Below are positions 54,045-62,597 of a stretch of DNA of 64,000 bases, piece by piece. Numbering within the stretch: the stretch's first letter is position 1; each line of letters starts with the position of its first letter. Source of the DNA: Gp13-AA77 sp035946575 (GTDB lineage: Bacteria; Acidobacteriota; Terriglobia; UBA7540); contig DASYZG010000094.1 of assembly GCA_035946575.1 (NCBI GenBank), forward strand, positions 19,721 to 83,720, written 5' to 3'. The translations under genes and the position numbers were made by a program. Below the pieces are notes generated by a model. That model was given only the letters and a program-made list of their open reading frames with translations, was not told where the DNA came from and did no database searches.

Positions 54045-54401
54045 ATGCCCCTCCATCTGGTGGACAAGCTGCTCGACGGCGTGCTGATCCTGGAGGCCCG
54101 GGGACGGATTACCCTGGGTCCGGAGACGGAGTCGCTGCGACGTCGGATCAAGAGCGCGGGCGATTCCCACAAGCGCATTGTGCTCGATCTTGCGGGCGTC
54201 GATTACATCGACAGCGCGGGGCTGGGTACGCTCGTCGCGGGCGCAGCTTCGGTGCGGCGAGCCGGGGGCGAGTTGAAGCTCGCGAACCTTACGGCGCGCG
54301 TACGGGATCTCATGCAGATCACGCGACTCAGCACCCTGTTTGAGGTGTACGACAGTCTCGACAGGGCCCGATCCTCCTTCACGCCTTCCGCATCGAACTG
54401 A
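54045..54401 (+). CDS. STAS-domain protein (anti-sigma factor antagonist type)
   Basis: 118 residues covering one STAS domain. DGVLILEARGRITLGPETES, RIVLDLAGVDYIDSAGLGTL with the conserved phosphorylatable Ser of DSAGLG, and GGELKLANLTARVRDLMQIT match SpoIIAA/RsbV-like proteins. Such proteins release sigma factors from anti-sigma kinases after dephosphorylation. The ATG at 54045 is the cleanest start, but a GTG at 54006 lies after AGGAGG and would add 13 residues. A kinase is not nearby; a decayed SpoIIE phosphatase relic lies at 18.8 kb. Confidence 0.85.
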   Translation: MPLHLVDKLLDGVLILEARGRITLGPETESLRRRIKSAGDSHKRIVLDLAGVDYIDSAGLGTLVAGAASVRRAGGELKLANLTARVRDLMQITRLSTLFEVYDSLDRARSSFTPSASN

Positions 54402-54467
54402 TGGAGATTCTCCCCCGGGTCTGCATTGAGGATCACCTGGACGGTGAGGCCGCCTTCCTGCGATTTC

Positions 54468-57101
54468 ATGTCGAACGGAACTTCTGAGCAGCCCGTCTCT
54501 CTCGAGGGGTCGAAGCTGTCCGGCCGCCTCAGTTCCCTCTTCCATGTGCCGTCGCTGATTCCGACGGATCCCAGAGACTTCTCATCGATCGTGCTGCTGG
54601 TTTTGCTGACGCTTGAGATGCCCGGAGCGGCGACTCGCACACTCCGGGCTCAGGCGAGGCCGGAGCAGTTGGCGAACCTCAACGGCCGCGTGTTGAAAGA
54701 CCAATCCACACCGCTGCCGGATGCGGTTTGCACCCTGACCGGCAGTTTGTTGCCTTCCGAAGGGGTTACCGTCAGGACGGACTACCAGGGGAGGTTCGCG
54801 TTCGCGCAGTTGTCGCCGGGAAGCTATAGGCTGGCCTGTGCCGCCTCCGGGTATCGTCCCATGGAGGAGCAATTGGATCTCACCAGCGAGTTTCCAGGCC
54901 TCGATTTGATCCTGGCGCCCGAGAAGGTGGTGCAACAGAGGGTGGAAGTTCAGGCGCAGGCTCCTGCGGCGGCCCTTGAACAGGGTGCACCGCCGGCCAC
55001 GCTCAGCAATACCCAGATTACTGATCTGCCCCTGGTCGAGCAGAAGTTCAAGGCCGTTTTGCCGCTCATTCCAGGTGTGGTGCGCACACCCGACGGCAAG
55101 ATCAACATCAAAGGCCAGCCGGAAAACCAGGGCATGCTACTGCTGGACGGGGCGGAGAACGTGGATCCGGTGACCGGCAGCTTCGCCGTGGACGTTCCCC
55201 TGCAGGCGGTGGAGTCCATGAATGTTTCGAAGAACGCCTATCGTGCCGATTATGGCGGCTTCTCGGGCGGGCTGACCACCCTTAACACCCGGCCTCCGCT
55301 TGGCCAGTGGCAGTACGAAGTGCAGAATCTCACGCCCAACCCGCGCTTCGAAACCGGCACGCTGATGGGTATCGCGGATTTCAACCCCGCGTTCTACGTC
55401 ACGGGCCCGGTCATCGCCAATCGCCTGAACTTCGCCGAGTCCGTGGAATACGATGTGGACAAGCAAATCGTACGCGGCCTCGCCTGGCCCCATGATGAGA
55501 TCAGGAGCCACGACTTCAAATCCTTTACCACGCTCCAGTACATCTTCTCACCCCATCATCTCACTACCGTGACGGCGAACGTCTTCCCTATAACCCGGCA
55601 GTTTGCCGACATCAATTCGCTCATTCCGCAGACCGCGTCTTCCGACTACGGCCAGCACGGATACTCGGTGGCGCTCACCGATCATTATCTGACGTCCTCC
55701 GGCGTGATGTTCACAACCATCGCGGAAGGCATGAGCTTCGGCAGCTACGGCCGCAGCCAGGGTCCTGCGGACATGTTGGTGACACCCGACGGCTGGGGCG
55801 GGAATTTCTTCAACACGTACGATCGCGAGAGCAACGAGGAGCAGATCGGCGAGACGATCGCGCTCCAGCCGCGCGCGTGGCATGGGAAGCACGAATTCAT
55901 CACGGGCGGCAACTTCATCCAGCGAGCCTTCTCCGGAACCAGCGACTCACGGCCGGTCCAGATCCTTGGGCCGGCCGCGAATCTCCTGGAACAGATCAGC
56001 TTCAAAGGGTCGGGAGCGCTTTCGGCGAGCGATGCCGAAGGGGCGGCGTTCATTCAGGATCACTGGACGATGACCGAGCAACTGGGTGTCGACCTTGGCC
56101 TGCGATTTGCGGGCCAGACTCTGGGCGCGCCGGTAAACCTCGCACCACGGCTGGGCGTGGTCTACTCGCCCGGAAAGGGCGGCAAGACCGTGATTCGTGC
56201 GGGCGCCGGCATTTTCTACAGTCATGTGCCCCTGCTGCTCGGCGGCTTTCCGGGCAACCCGGTTCGAGAGGAAACGCTCTTCAACCCGGACGGGACGCCG
56301 GCAGGGCCCCCGCTTGCCTTTCCAAATCTGTTCGGCGATGTCTCCAACCCGCAGAGCCCCGGACTTTCACTCAATTCTCCCGAGCGCACGCCTTATGACG
56401 TGACGTGGAGCCTGGAGGCGGACCGCGAACTCGTACCCAATGTCACCCTGCGCGTCAGCGTGCTTTCCAGCCGCTCGTACGATGAGGATATCGTCGATCC
56501 TATAACCGGTCTGCCCGCTGGTGGCGCGGCTCTGGTGGTTTCACCGACGGGCGGCTCCGCCTATCACGAGATCGAGGGCACGGTGCACGTGCGCCTGAGC
56601 GCGAAGTCGGAGTGGAACTTTTCTTATGTCAACAGCAAGGCGCGCGGGGATCTCAACTCTCTCACCCAGATCTACGTGCCTTTTGAGGCTCCGGTCATCC
56701 AGCCGGATGCCTATGCGAATCTGCCTTCCGATATCCCCAATCGCCTGATCACCTGGGGGTGCGTCCCCACCCGCATCTGGAAGATCGAGGCCAGTCCGGT
56801 CATCGACTGGCACTCAGGCTTTCCGTTTTCGTACCTTGACCAGTACCAGAATTACGTTGGCGTCCCTGACAGCCACCGCTTCCCGCGCTTCTTTTCCCTT
56901 GACCTCAAGCTCAGCAAGGAATTTCACCTGGAACTGCCGCTCCTCAAGGGGCACCTGCTCCGCGGATCGCTGAGCGTATTCAATCTGACGAATCACACCA
57001 ATCCGCGCGACGTGTACAACAACCTATCTTCCACCTATTTCGACCATTTCCCCGGCCTGCAGCACCGGTTCTTCGATTCGGAGTTCGATATCGTGTATTA
57101 G
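54468..57101 (+). CDS. TonB-dependent receptor-like outer-membrane protein with N-terminal carboxypeptidase-regulatory domain (paralogue B)
   Basis: About 877 residues. A hydrophobic segment (SSIVLLVLLTLEMPGAA) near residue 40 may be a signal sequence with an unusually long n-region; the start is uncertain (TTG at 54426 also possible). It has a CarboxypepD_reg domain (NLNGRVLKDQSTPLPDAVCT ... PGSYRLACAASGYRP), a plug (LPLVEQKFKAVLPLIPGVVR, DGKINIKGQPENQGMLLLDG, DYGGFSGGLTTLNTRP) and a beta-barrel ending FNLTNHTNPRDVYNN and FDSEFDIVY. Comparable in order and sequence to the gene at 36427-39072. The ligand is unknown. It follows the STAS gene by 66 bases on the same strand. Confidence 0.85.
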   Translation: MSNGTSEQPVSLEGSKLSGRLSSLFHVPSLIPTDPRDFSSIVLLVLLTLEMPGAATRTLRAQARPEQLANLNGRVLKDQSTPLPDAVCTLTGSLLPSEGVTVRTDYQGRFAFAQLSPGSYRLACAASGYRPMEEQLDLTSEFPGLDLILAPEKVVQQRVEVQAQAPAAALEQGAPPATLSNTQITDLPLVEQKFKAVLPLIPGVVRTPDGKINIKGQPENQGMLLLDGAENVDPVTGSFAVDVPLQAVESMNVSKNAYRADYGGFSGGLTTLNTRPPLGQWQYEVQNLTPNPRFETGTLMGIADFNPAFYVTGPVIANRLNFAESVEYDVDKQIVRGLAWPHDEIRSHDFKSFTTLQYIFSPHHLTTVTANVFPITRQFADINSLIPQTASSDYGQHGYSVALTDHYLTSSGVMFTTIAEGMSFGSYGRSQGPADMLVTPDGWGGNFFNTYDRESNEEQIGETIALQPRAWHGKHEFITGGNFIQRAFSGTSDSRPVQILGPAANLLEQISFKGSGALSASDAEGAAFIQDHWTMTEQLGVDLGLRFAGQTLGAPVNLAPRLGVVYSPGKGGKTVIRAGAGIFYSHVPLLLGGFPGNPVREETLFNPDGTPAGPPLAFPNLFGDVSNPQSPGLSLNSPERTPYDVTWSLEADRELVPNVTLRVSVLSSRSYDEDIVDPITGLPAGGAALVVSPTGGSAYHEIEGTVHVRLSAKSEWNFSYVNSKARGDLNSLTQIYVPFEAPVIQPDAYANLPSDIPNRLITWGCVPTRIWKIEASPVIDWHSGFPFSYLDQYQNYVGVPDSHRFPRFFSLDLKLSKEFHLELPLLKGHLLRGSLSVFNLTNHTNPRDVYNNLSSTYFDHFPGLQHRFFDSEFDIVY

Positions 57102-57222
57102 ATCCTGGGAGTGCGGGCATCCGTTCCTGTGGCGACAGCGGTCGTGACCGTTGGCCAGCCGCCCTGAACGCGGGCTGAAATCCACAACCAGATCGCTTCT
57201 TCGGGAACCAGCGTCATTCCGC

Positions 57223-57696
57223 CTATTGCGCGCCACCCGCCGACAGCGTTCGTTTTGTATTTGCGGTCCACTCGCAAACCTGCTGCTTGTCGGCCGGTGT
57301 CAAGCCCGAGGCCGCATGCATCGGGCGATACTGAAATGGAGGCATGTCGCCGTCCTGGATTTCCCGGCAGATCTCGTCCAATAGTCTGCTGGCCTTATCC
57401 GGCGGGTAGGCTTCCCATTCTGAAAAGTTCACGTGCCGCCGCCCGTGGTTAACATCGTAGGCGACCAGCCAGGAAACAGGAGCTACATGGCTGTACCAGG
57501 GCCATACGGTTCGGTTCGAATGGCAATCGTCGCACGAGCGGTTGAAGATTGACTGGACACGGGGAGCAACATTCAAATGTGCGGCAATGTCCCGGTTCGG
57601 GTCGGCGAACGGATTGGAAGTTGACGGGTGAGCCAGTTGAATCAGCACAAGCACCGCAAGGGTCCCTAAGATCCATAACTTCCATCGGCGTGTCAT
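57223..57696 (-). CDS. Exported haem-binding-domain protein (CxxCH)
   Basis: 157 residues. The N-terminus is one membrane helix (WKLWILGTLAVLVLIQLAHP), either a signal or an anchor. The CxxCH haem motif is in RSCDDCHSNRTVWPWYSHVA, followed by VNFSEWEAYPPDKASRLLDE and ICREIQDGDMPPFQYRPMHA, which is the shape of the Haem_bd (PF14376-like) family; the Met of GDMPP is a possible axial ligand. Expected to be periplasmic. Partner redox proteins are not nearby. It converges with the receptor gene. Confidence 0.82.
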   Translation of the reverse strand: MTRRWKLWILGTLAVLVLIQLAHPSTSNPFADPNRDIAAHLNVAPRVQSIFNRSCDDCHSNRTVWPWYSHVAPVSWLVAYDVNHGRRHVNFSEWEAYPPDKASRLLDEICREIQDGDMPPFQYRPMHAASGLTPADKQQVCEWTANTKRTLSAGGAQ

Positions 57697-57960
57697 AGGC
57701 TTTCTAAAACCTGCCTCTTGTCAAGACTTGCATCGTCGGCACATTCTGATGGCAATTCTCGTCACGGAATTCAGCAGTTTGCCGACAAATTTAACCGACC
57801 TGTGATTCTGAGCGAAGCCAGGAATCTGCTTCTCGATCCTTTTCGGGAACCTGAAGCCAGAAGCGGATTCTTCGCTTCGCTCAAATTGCCGGAACCCTTT
57901 TCAACATACTATTAAAATGACCCGTCTCCCCATTAAATGCTTTCGCTCCGAGGCCGCCGG
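57697..57960. other. Intergenic region with inverted GCGAAGC repeat
   Basis: About 265 bases between the haem-binding gene's start and the P-type ATPase's end. The inverted repeat at 57804-57887 is its main content. No coding frame has family features. Confidence 0.55.
57804..57887. repeat. GATTCTGAGCGAAGC-type inverted repeat
   Basis: Left arm starts GATTCTGAGCGAAGCCAGGA (57804-57833) and the right arm is its near-complement, starting AGAAGCGGATTCTTCGCTTC (57859-57887). This ATTCTGAGCGAAGC...GAATCT word is a common dispersed repeat in many soil bacteria. A partial copy occurs near 45227. Confidence 0.8.
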
Positions 57961-59892
57961 TCAGAAATCCGTCAGGTCTCGAGGCGGTAAGGCCACTCGC
58001 AGTGCGTTCAGGACGGCAGCTAGATCGATGATCTCCTGGGCGACAGCGCCGGCAAGCGGCGGAAGATGGCCAAACGCGGCGGCGACCATGCCGATCAGGC
58101 TCAGCCCCATGCCTCCCATGGCGCTTTCGAGCGCGACCGCGCGCATCCGGCGGCCGATGTGAATGAGCTCGTCGACCTTGCGCAGAGATGGTTCCAGGAT
58201 CACGGCGTCCGCAGCCTCGGAAGTGATATCGCTATGGGTGCCGAAAGCGACGCCCACCGTCGCCGCCAACAGACCCGCTGCGTCGTTGATACCGTCACCC
58301 ACGAAGATTGTCCGGTCGCGCCGTGTCTCATCGGTCACGATGGCCACCTTCTGCTCGGGACTCTTCCCCGCGTGCACTTCTTCAATGCCGACGCTCTCGG
58401 CAAGGTAGCGGACCTCCGTTTCGCGGTCGCCTGACAGCAGGATCACCCTGCTGACCTGGTGTCGCGGGCGCAAGTGACTCAGGAAAGAGTGCGTGTCGTG
58501 CCGCGGCGTGTCGCGGAAGCGAAAGGCGGCCGCGAAAGCGTCCTCCACAAAGAGAAGGCACTCGAGCCCGGCCTCGGCAGGCGGCAGGCCGGCGGCTGCT
58601 GCTTCGTCCAGCGCCCGCCGTCCCGTGATGCGGACGCGGCGCCCACTGACGATTCCGCGCAGGCCTTCGCCCGGCTTGTCGCTTACCTGGCTTACATTTT
58701 CGAACGCCACACCCTCGTTCCGCGCCAAGGTCATAATCGCACCGGCCAGAGGATGCTTGGAATAGGCTTCGAGGCTCGCAGCCTTAGCCAGCACCTCATG
58801 GCGATCAAATGCTGGCGCGCAGACAATGCCGGTCACGGCCGGTTTGCCGTAGGTCAGAGTGCCGGTCTTGTCGAAGATCAAGGTCCGGCAGGTATCCAGC
58901 TGCTCGAGGACGGCGGCGTTTTTGATGATGATCGAGCGCCGGGCTGCCAGCGAAATGGCACCGATGACGGCGACCGGAATCGCGATCAGCAACGGACACG
59001 GGGTGGCGACGACCATCACCGCCAGAAACCGGTGCGGTTCGCCGCTCAGTGCCCAGCTCAGCCCTGCCAGCCCGACGGCGAGCGGAGTATACCAGGCGCC
59101 CAGCCTGTCCCCGAGCCGGCGCAACTGCGGACGATTCTGTTCGGACTCGCGCACCACGCTCATGATCCTGGCGTAGCGGGAATCGATGGCCAGCTTCCCG
59201 GCCACGATGGTCAGTGCGGAGTCGCCATTGATGGCTCCGGACAGCACCTGCGATCCCGGGGCCTTCGAGATCCGGAAGGGCTCACCGGTCAGGTAAGCCT
59301 CGTCCATCTGGCCGTGTCCTTCAACCACGGTTCCGTCCACCGGGCAGATCTCATGGGGGTCAACCACAAGCACGTCGCCCGGTACAACCTGCTCAAGCTT
59401 AAGTTCGCGGATTTGCCCGTCGCGCTTCAGATGTGCCACCTGCGGCATGCGCCGGGCGAGCGCGTCGAGGACCGACGACGCGCGGCGAGTGGCGAACTGC
59501 TCCAGGGCAGTGCCGCCCGAAAGCATCAGCACGACGATCGATCCGACCAGGTATTCTCCCAGGACCACCGCGGTCACGATGGATGCGCCCGCCAACAGGT
59601 CCGAGCCAAATTCCAGCCGGAGCATCTTGCGCGCGAGGTCGAAGACCAGAGGAAGGCCGCCCAGAACGAGCGTGGCGTAAAGGGGAGCTGTAGAGATCGG
59701 TGCCCGGCTGTGCAGTGCGTATCGCAGTGCTAGATGCGCAAGAATGCCCGCGGTAGCGAGCAGCGATATGTAGGTCTCTTTCGGAGCGAATCGCCCCCTG
59801 ACACGGGGCGCGACGCCGCGAGCATCCGAGGTGCCGGGAGCGAGAGCCTGCTCCACGGCCGGGGTCGAACGCGCGTGCGATGCGGTCTCCAT
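57961..59892 (-). CDS. P1B-type heavy-metal ATPase with TPC motif
   Basis: 643 residues. P-domain: phosphorylated Asp in LIFDKTGTLTYGKPAVTG; hinge FVGDGINDAAGLLAATVGVA; A-domain with TGEPFRISKAPG. The membrane metal site in helix 6 reads VATPCPLLIAIPVAVIGAIS, so it is TPC rather than the CPC of common Cu or Zn/Cd pumps. There is no N-terminal HMA metal-binding domain; the first residues are a short variable cytosolic region. TPC pumps of the P1B-5-type group have been linked to Ni or Fe, but the metal here cannot be told. No regulator is adjacent. Start ATG at 59892. Confidence 0.9.
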   Translation of the reverse strand: METASHARSTPAVEQALAPGTSDARGVAPRVRGRFAPKETYISLLATAGILAHLALRYALHSRAPISTAPLYATLVLGGLPLVFDLARKMLRLEFGSDLLAGASIVTAVVLGEYLVGSIVVLMLSGGTALEQFATRRASSVLDALARRMPQVAHLKRDGQIRELKLEQVVPGDVLVVDPHEICPVDGTVVEGHGQMDEAYLTGEPFRISKAPGSQVLSGAINGDSALTIVAGKLAIDSRYARIMSVVRESEQNRPQLRRLGDRLGAWYTPLAVGLAGLSWALSGEPHRFLAVMVVATPCPLLIAIPVAVIGAISLAARRSIIIKNAAVLEQLDTCRTLIFDKTGTLTYGKPAVTGIVCAPAFDRHEVLAKAASLEAYSKHPLAGAIMTLARNEGVAFENVSQVSDKPGEGLRGIVSGRRVRITGRRALDEAAAAGLPPAEAGLECLLFVEDAFAAAFRFRDTPRHDTHSFLSHLRPRHQVSRVILLSGDRETEVRYLAESVGIEEVHAGKSPEQKVAIVTDETRRDRTIFVGDGINDAAGLLAATVGVAFGTHSDITSEAADAVILEPSLRKVDELIHIGRRMRAVALESAMGGMGLSLIGMVAAAFGHLPPLAGAVAQEIIDLAAVLNALRVALPPRDLTDF

Positions 59893-60026
59893 CTGCCGAC
59901 TCTAACGCGCCTCGATTAAGGCGAATGTGATGGACAACACAGGCTGATGTTCCGGAAGATTCGGGGCAACGCCTCCGGCAGCTCGCGGGTTCCAACATAG
60001 TAAGGGAACTTGTACGGAGGGATTCT

Positions 60027-60050
60027 AAAAGGAGGTGGAAGCGCAAAATG
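60027..60050 (+). promoter_or_regulatory. Orphaned ribosome-binding site and start codon of the disrupted gene
   Basis: AAAAGGAGGTGG (60027-60038) precedes an ATG at 60048-60050, with about 10 bases between. The following bases are the left end of the insertion sequence, not a gene. Removing the element and one target copy places this site directly in front of the frame that begins ATGAAAAACTACT at 61477, so this was its translation start. Confidence 0.85.
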
Positions 60051-61471
60051 GAGGGTGCCCCTGATTCCGTTGGAGGTTTGAGCGACGGTTCTCGGACCCG
60101 GTTCGATTAGAATCGGGCTGGGAAAATCTCAAACAAGGAGAACCGTCGTGGAGAAAACGTATCACATCGTGGAGAGAAGCGACAGTGAAAGTCTGGCTGA
60201 TTGTTTGGTGAAGAATGGGCAAGGCTTGTTGCCGATGGTGGAGTTGATCGAACAATCGCAGAAGGCGGTGGACGATCTAATTGACGGCGTGGGGCGGGCG
60301 ACGATCGAAGCAGTGTTGAAGTTGTCGGCGCAAGGAGTGGCGGGTCCGCCGCATCCCGGCAAGAAGGGCGGAGCGGTAGGCTGGCATGGACGGGAAACGG
60401 GAACGGTCTGCCTGCGAGAACGGAAACTGCGGGTGAAGCGGCCGCGCCTGCGCCAGAAGGAGCAGGGGGAGGGCGGCGAAGTGCCGGCCTACGAAGCGAT
60501 GCGCGCGGAGGGGAAGTTGAGCAGCCGAATGCTGGAGATCTTGTTGCGTGGCGTCTCCACCCGGCAGTACGCGGCGGTCTTACCGCAGATGGCCGAGACG
60601 GTGGGGGTCTCGAAGTCGAGCGTGAGCCGGGAAGCCATTGAAGCCAGCGAGGAAGAACTACGCCGCTTATGCGAGCGCCGGCTGGAGTCCTTGGAGCTGC
60701 TGATTCTCTACGTGGACGGACTGTGCTTCGGAGAGCACCAGGTGCTGGTGGCGGTGGGCGTGGATGAACAGGGACAGAAGCATGCGCTAGGCCTGGCGGA
60801 AGGAGCCAGCGAGAACAGCCCGGTGGTGAAAGGGCTGCTCGAAGACCTGGTGCAGCGCGGGCTGAAGACGGGCCGCAAGTACCTGTTTGTGATCGATGGC
60901 TCGAAAGCCTTGCGGGCCGCGATTGAGGCGGTGTTCGGCCGGGAACATCCGGTGCAACGCTGCCGCAATCACAAGCTGGAGAACGTGAGCAGTTATCTGC
61001 CGCAGGAGTTGAAAGGGCAGGTGAAAACCGTGATGCGAGCGGCTTTCCGGCTGCCGGCGAAGGAAGGGATGGCGCGGCTGGAAAAACAGGCCGAGTGGTT
61101 GGAGCGGGAGTATCCCAGCGCGGCTGCCAGTCTGCGCGAAGGGCTGGCAGAGATGTTTACGGTGACCAACCTGAACCTGTCCACGAGCCTGGCACGCTGC
61201 CTGGTCTCGACCAATGTGATCGAGAGTCCGCACAGCGGAGTCCGATTACGCACGCGCCAAGTCTGTCGCTGGCGGGATGGGAAGATGGTGCTGCGCTGGG
61301 CGGCTGCGGCGCTCCTCATGACCGAGAAGAACTTTCGCCGCATCATGGGCTACAAGGATCTGTGGATGCTCAAAGCGGCTCTGGGGAGAAACCAGGAACC
61401 ATCGAAGGAGAAAGCGGCGTAGGATGGAGTCAGCCCGTTGCTCGACCTCCAACGAAGTTCGGGACATCCTC
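60051..61471 (+). mobile_element. IS256-family insertion sequence, complete, 1421 bp
   Basis: Imperfect terminal inverted repeats of about 27 bp (60051-60077 and 61445-61471; outer GAGG, inner CGTTGGAGGT, 21 of 27 positions agree). A perfect 8-bp target duplication, GCAAAATG, lies on both sides (60043-60050 and 61472-61479), the usual size for this family. One transposase gene nearly fills the element. The identical duplication suggests a recent insertion. Confidence 0.92.
60148..61422 (+). CDS. IS256-family (Mutator-like) transposase
   Basis: 424 residues from a GTG preceded by AAGGAGAACC. DDE-type catalytic core: first Asp in LLILYVDGLCFGEHQVLVAV, second in KYLFVIDGSKALRAAIEAVF, and the typical HPVQRCRNHKLENVSSYLP that follows. 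The C-terminal part has STNVIESPHSGVRLRTRQVC with the likely catalytic Glu, and WRDGKMVLRWAAAALLMTEK. N-terminal zinc-like/helical region LSSRMLEILLRGVSTRQYAA is the DNA-binding part. It looks intact. It sits inside the element described at 60051-61471. Confidence 0.93.
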   Translation: MEKTYHIVERSDSESLADCLVKNGQGLLPMVELIEQSQKAVDDLIDGVGRATIEAVLKLSAQGVAGPPHPGKKGGAVGWHGRETGTVCLRERKLRVKRPRLRQKEQGEGGEVPAYEAMRAEGKLSSRMLEILLRGVSTRQYAAVLPQMAETVGVSKSSVSREAIEASEEELRRLCERRLESLELLILYVDGLCFGEHQVLVAVGVDEQGQKHALGLAEGASENSPVVKGLLEDLVQRGLKTGRKYLFVIDGSKALRAAIEAVFGREHPVQRCRNHKLENVSSYLPQELKGQVKTVMRAAFRLPAKEGMARLEKQAEWLEREYPSAAASLREGLAEMFTVTNLNLSTSLARCLVSTNVIESPHSGVRLRTRQVCRWRDGKMVLRWAAAALLMTEKNFRRIMGYKDLWMLKAALGRNQEPSKEKAA

Positions 61472-61476
61472 GCAAA

Positions 61477-61872
61477 ATGAAAAACTACTATTGCCGGGTG
61501 GCACTGCTGGCATGTCCTGCCCTGTTCCTGGTCGGCATACCGGCCCTGGCGCGGAGCGGTCACTATAAGACAGTCCAGGCACAAATCCCGTATCCATCGA
61601 TCGCGAATGGATGTCACCTGCAACCGGGCAGCTAGAGAATTGAAGTGACCGAGAACACGAAGTCCCCGGAGGTCATGTTTTATCGGCACAACAGGCTTGT
61701 GGCGAAAACGCAGGCGCAGCTCGTCAACACGGGTACGAAGAATGGGGAGACCGAACTACACTACGACACTGCGGGGAACCGGCACACCCTGACGCAGCTC
61801 GACTTGAAAGGTTCCACGGGGAAGGTGATGTTCAATTCAGCGAGCTCGGCGCCGGTGGCTCCGGGAAGCTGA
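61477..61872 (+). pseudogene. Small secreted-protein gene broken by the IS and by a nonsense codon
   Basis: The frame begins at the ATG inside the right target duplication: signal peptide KNYYCRVALLACPALFLVGI to ALARS, then HYKTVQAQIPYPSIANGCHL and QPGS. It then meets TAG at 61633-61635 and continues in the same frame with RIEVTENTKSPEVMFYRHNR, AQLVNTGTKNGETELHYDTA and LDLKGSTGKVMFNSAS to a stop at 61870. Related acidobacterial proteins have Tyr in that position (PGSYRI), so TAG most likely replaced TAC or TAT. The ribosome-binding site is on the other side of the IS. If intact it would be 131 residues, exported, function unknown. Confidence 0.85.
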
Positions 61873-62068
61873 TAACCAAAGATAACGGAAGAGCGCCCGC
61901 CGGGGTTGGGTGGTCCCCACGCAACCCTTCTGCGGCGTTTTGTTTTCGAGGCCCGGAAACAAGTCCAGGTTGGGCGCCGCGGCCGCTGCGGACTGCCTGT
62001 GCGGCTCGATGGACCCCGGCGCGGGCCGCAGACATCTAAAGGACGGAAGAGGCGGAGCGAATCACGCT
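61873..62068. other. Short intergenic region before hsp20
   Basis: About 195 bases, GC-rich, with no recognised motif. The longer open frame that begins at 61910 is in phase with hsp20 but adds a sequence without family features. Confidence 0.5.
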
Positions 62069-62548
62069 ATGAGCGGATCGACGGCGAAGCAAAAGAACGG
62101 CAGCCGAAGTGTTGCGGTGCCGATCAGCACCGGAGGGAAACTGGGCGATCTCGCGCGTGAGGTTCAGGAGTCTGTGGGGCGTCGTGCCTACGAATTCTAC
62201 GAGGCACGCGGCTCGAGTGACGGACAGGACGTGGCGGACTGGCTGCGCGCCGAGAGTGAGCTGACCGGCATCAAGGAGCAAGTGGTTGAATCTGAGGACG
62301 AGGTCAGAATCCAGGTGCCGCTTGACGAGCTGTCCGGGGCTGACCTTCAGGTCGGCGTCGACCGGCAGCACGTGATCGTCACCGCCCGAACCGGCCAGGG
62401 CCCGGAGCCGGGCCGGTCAACTCCAGCCGGGTCTATTCGCGCCGCCAAGCGGATCGAACTCCCGGTCGAGGTTGATCCGGCGCGGTCGAGCGCAACGAGC
62501 GACGGGCGGACGTTGAGCCTTGTGCTGCCGAAGACCAGCAAGAGCTGA
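62069..62548 (+). CDS. Small heat-shock protein (Hsp20) with N-terminal DUF2934-like segment
   Basis: 159 residues. Residues about 33-70 (VGRRAYEFYEARGSSDGQDV, ADWLRAESEL) are the DUF2934 motif; residues about 72-157 form an alpha-crystallin domain (VVESEDEVRIQVPLDELSGA, HVIVTAR, RIELPVEVDPARSSATSDGR, LSLVLPK). The fused form appears in Acidobacteria and is thought to be an ATP-independent holdase; the role of DUF2934 is unknown. Start at 62069 is chosen for the fit and a nearby GGCGGAGCG. It converges with the 45-residue gene at 62598. Confidence 0.82.
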   Translation: MSGSTAKQKNGSRSVAVPISTGGKLGDLAREVQESVGRRAYEFYEARGSSDGQDVADWLRAESELTGIKEQVVESEDEVRIQVPLDELSGADLQVGVDRQHVIVTARTGQGPEPGRSTPAGSIRAAKRIELPVEVDPARSSATSDGRTLSLVLPKTSKS

Positions 62549-62597
62549 TTACGGGGGCTCGATCCCAAGGTGGAGAACCCGGGTCTGCATAGTGTCT

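Noticed and set aside
51885..54545. 886-codon open frame on the minus strand opposite pnp and the STAS gene
   Set aside because: It is a high-GC antisense shadow: pnp has all its domain motifs in the plus frame, and the antisense product is repetitive His/Arg/Gly-rich sequence without a family.
60051..60110. Short frame from the orphan ATG into the IS left end (about 20 codons)
   Set aside because: It may be translated from the good ribosome-binding site, but it is a chance fusion, so not called a gene.
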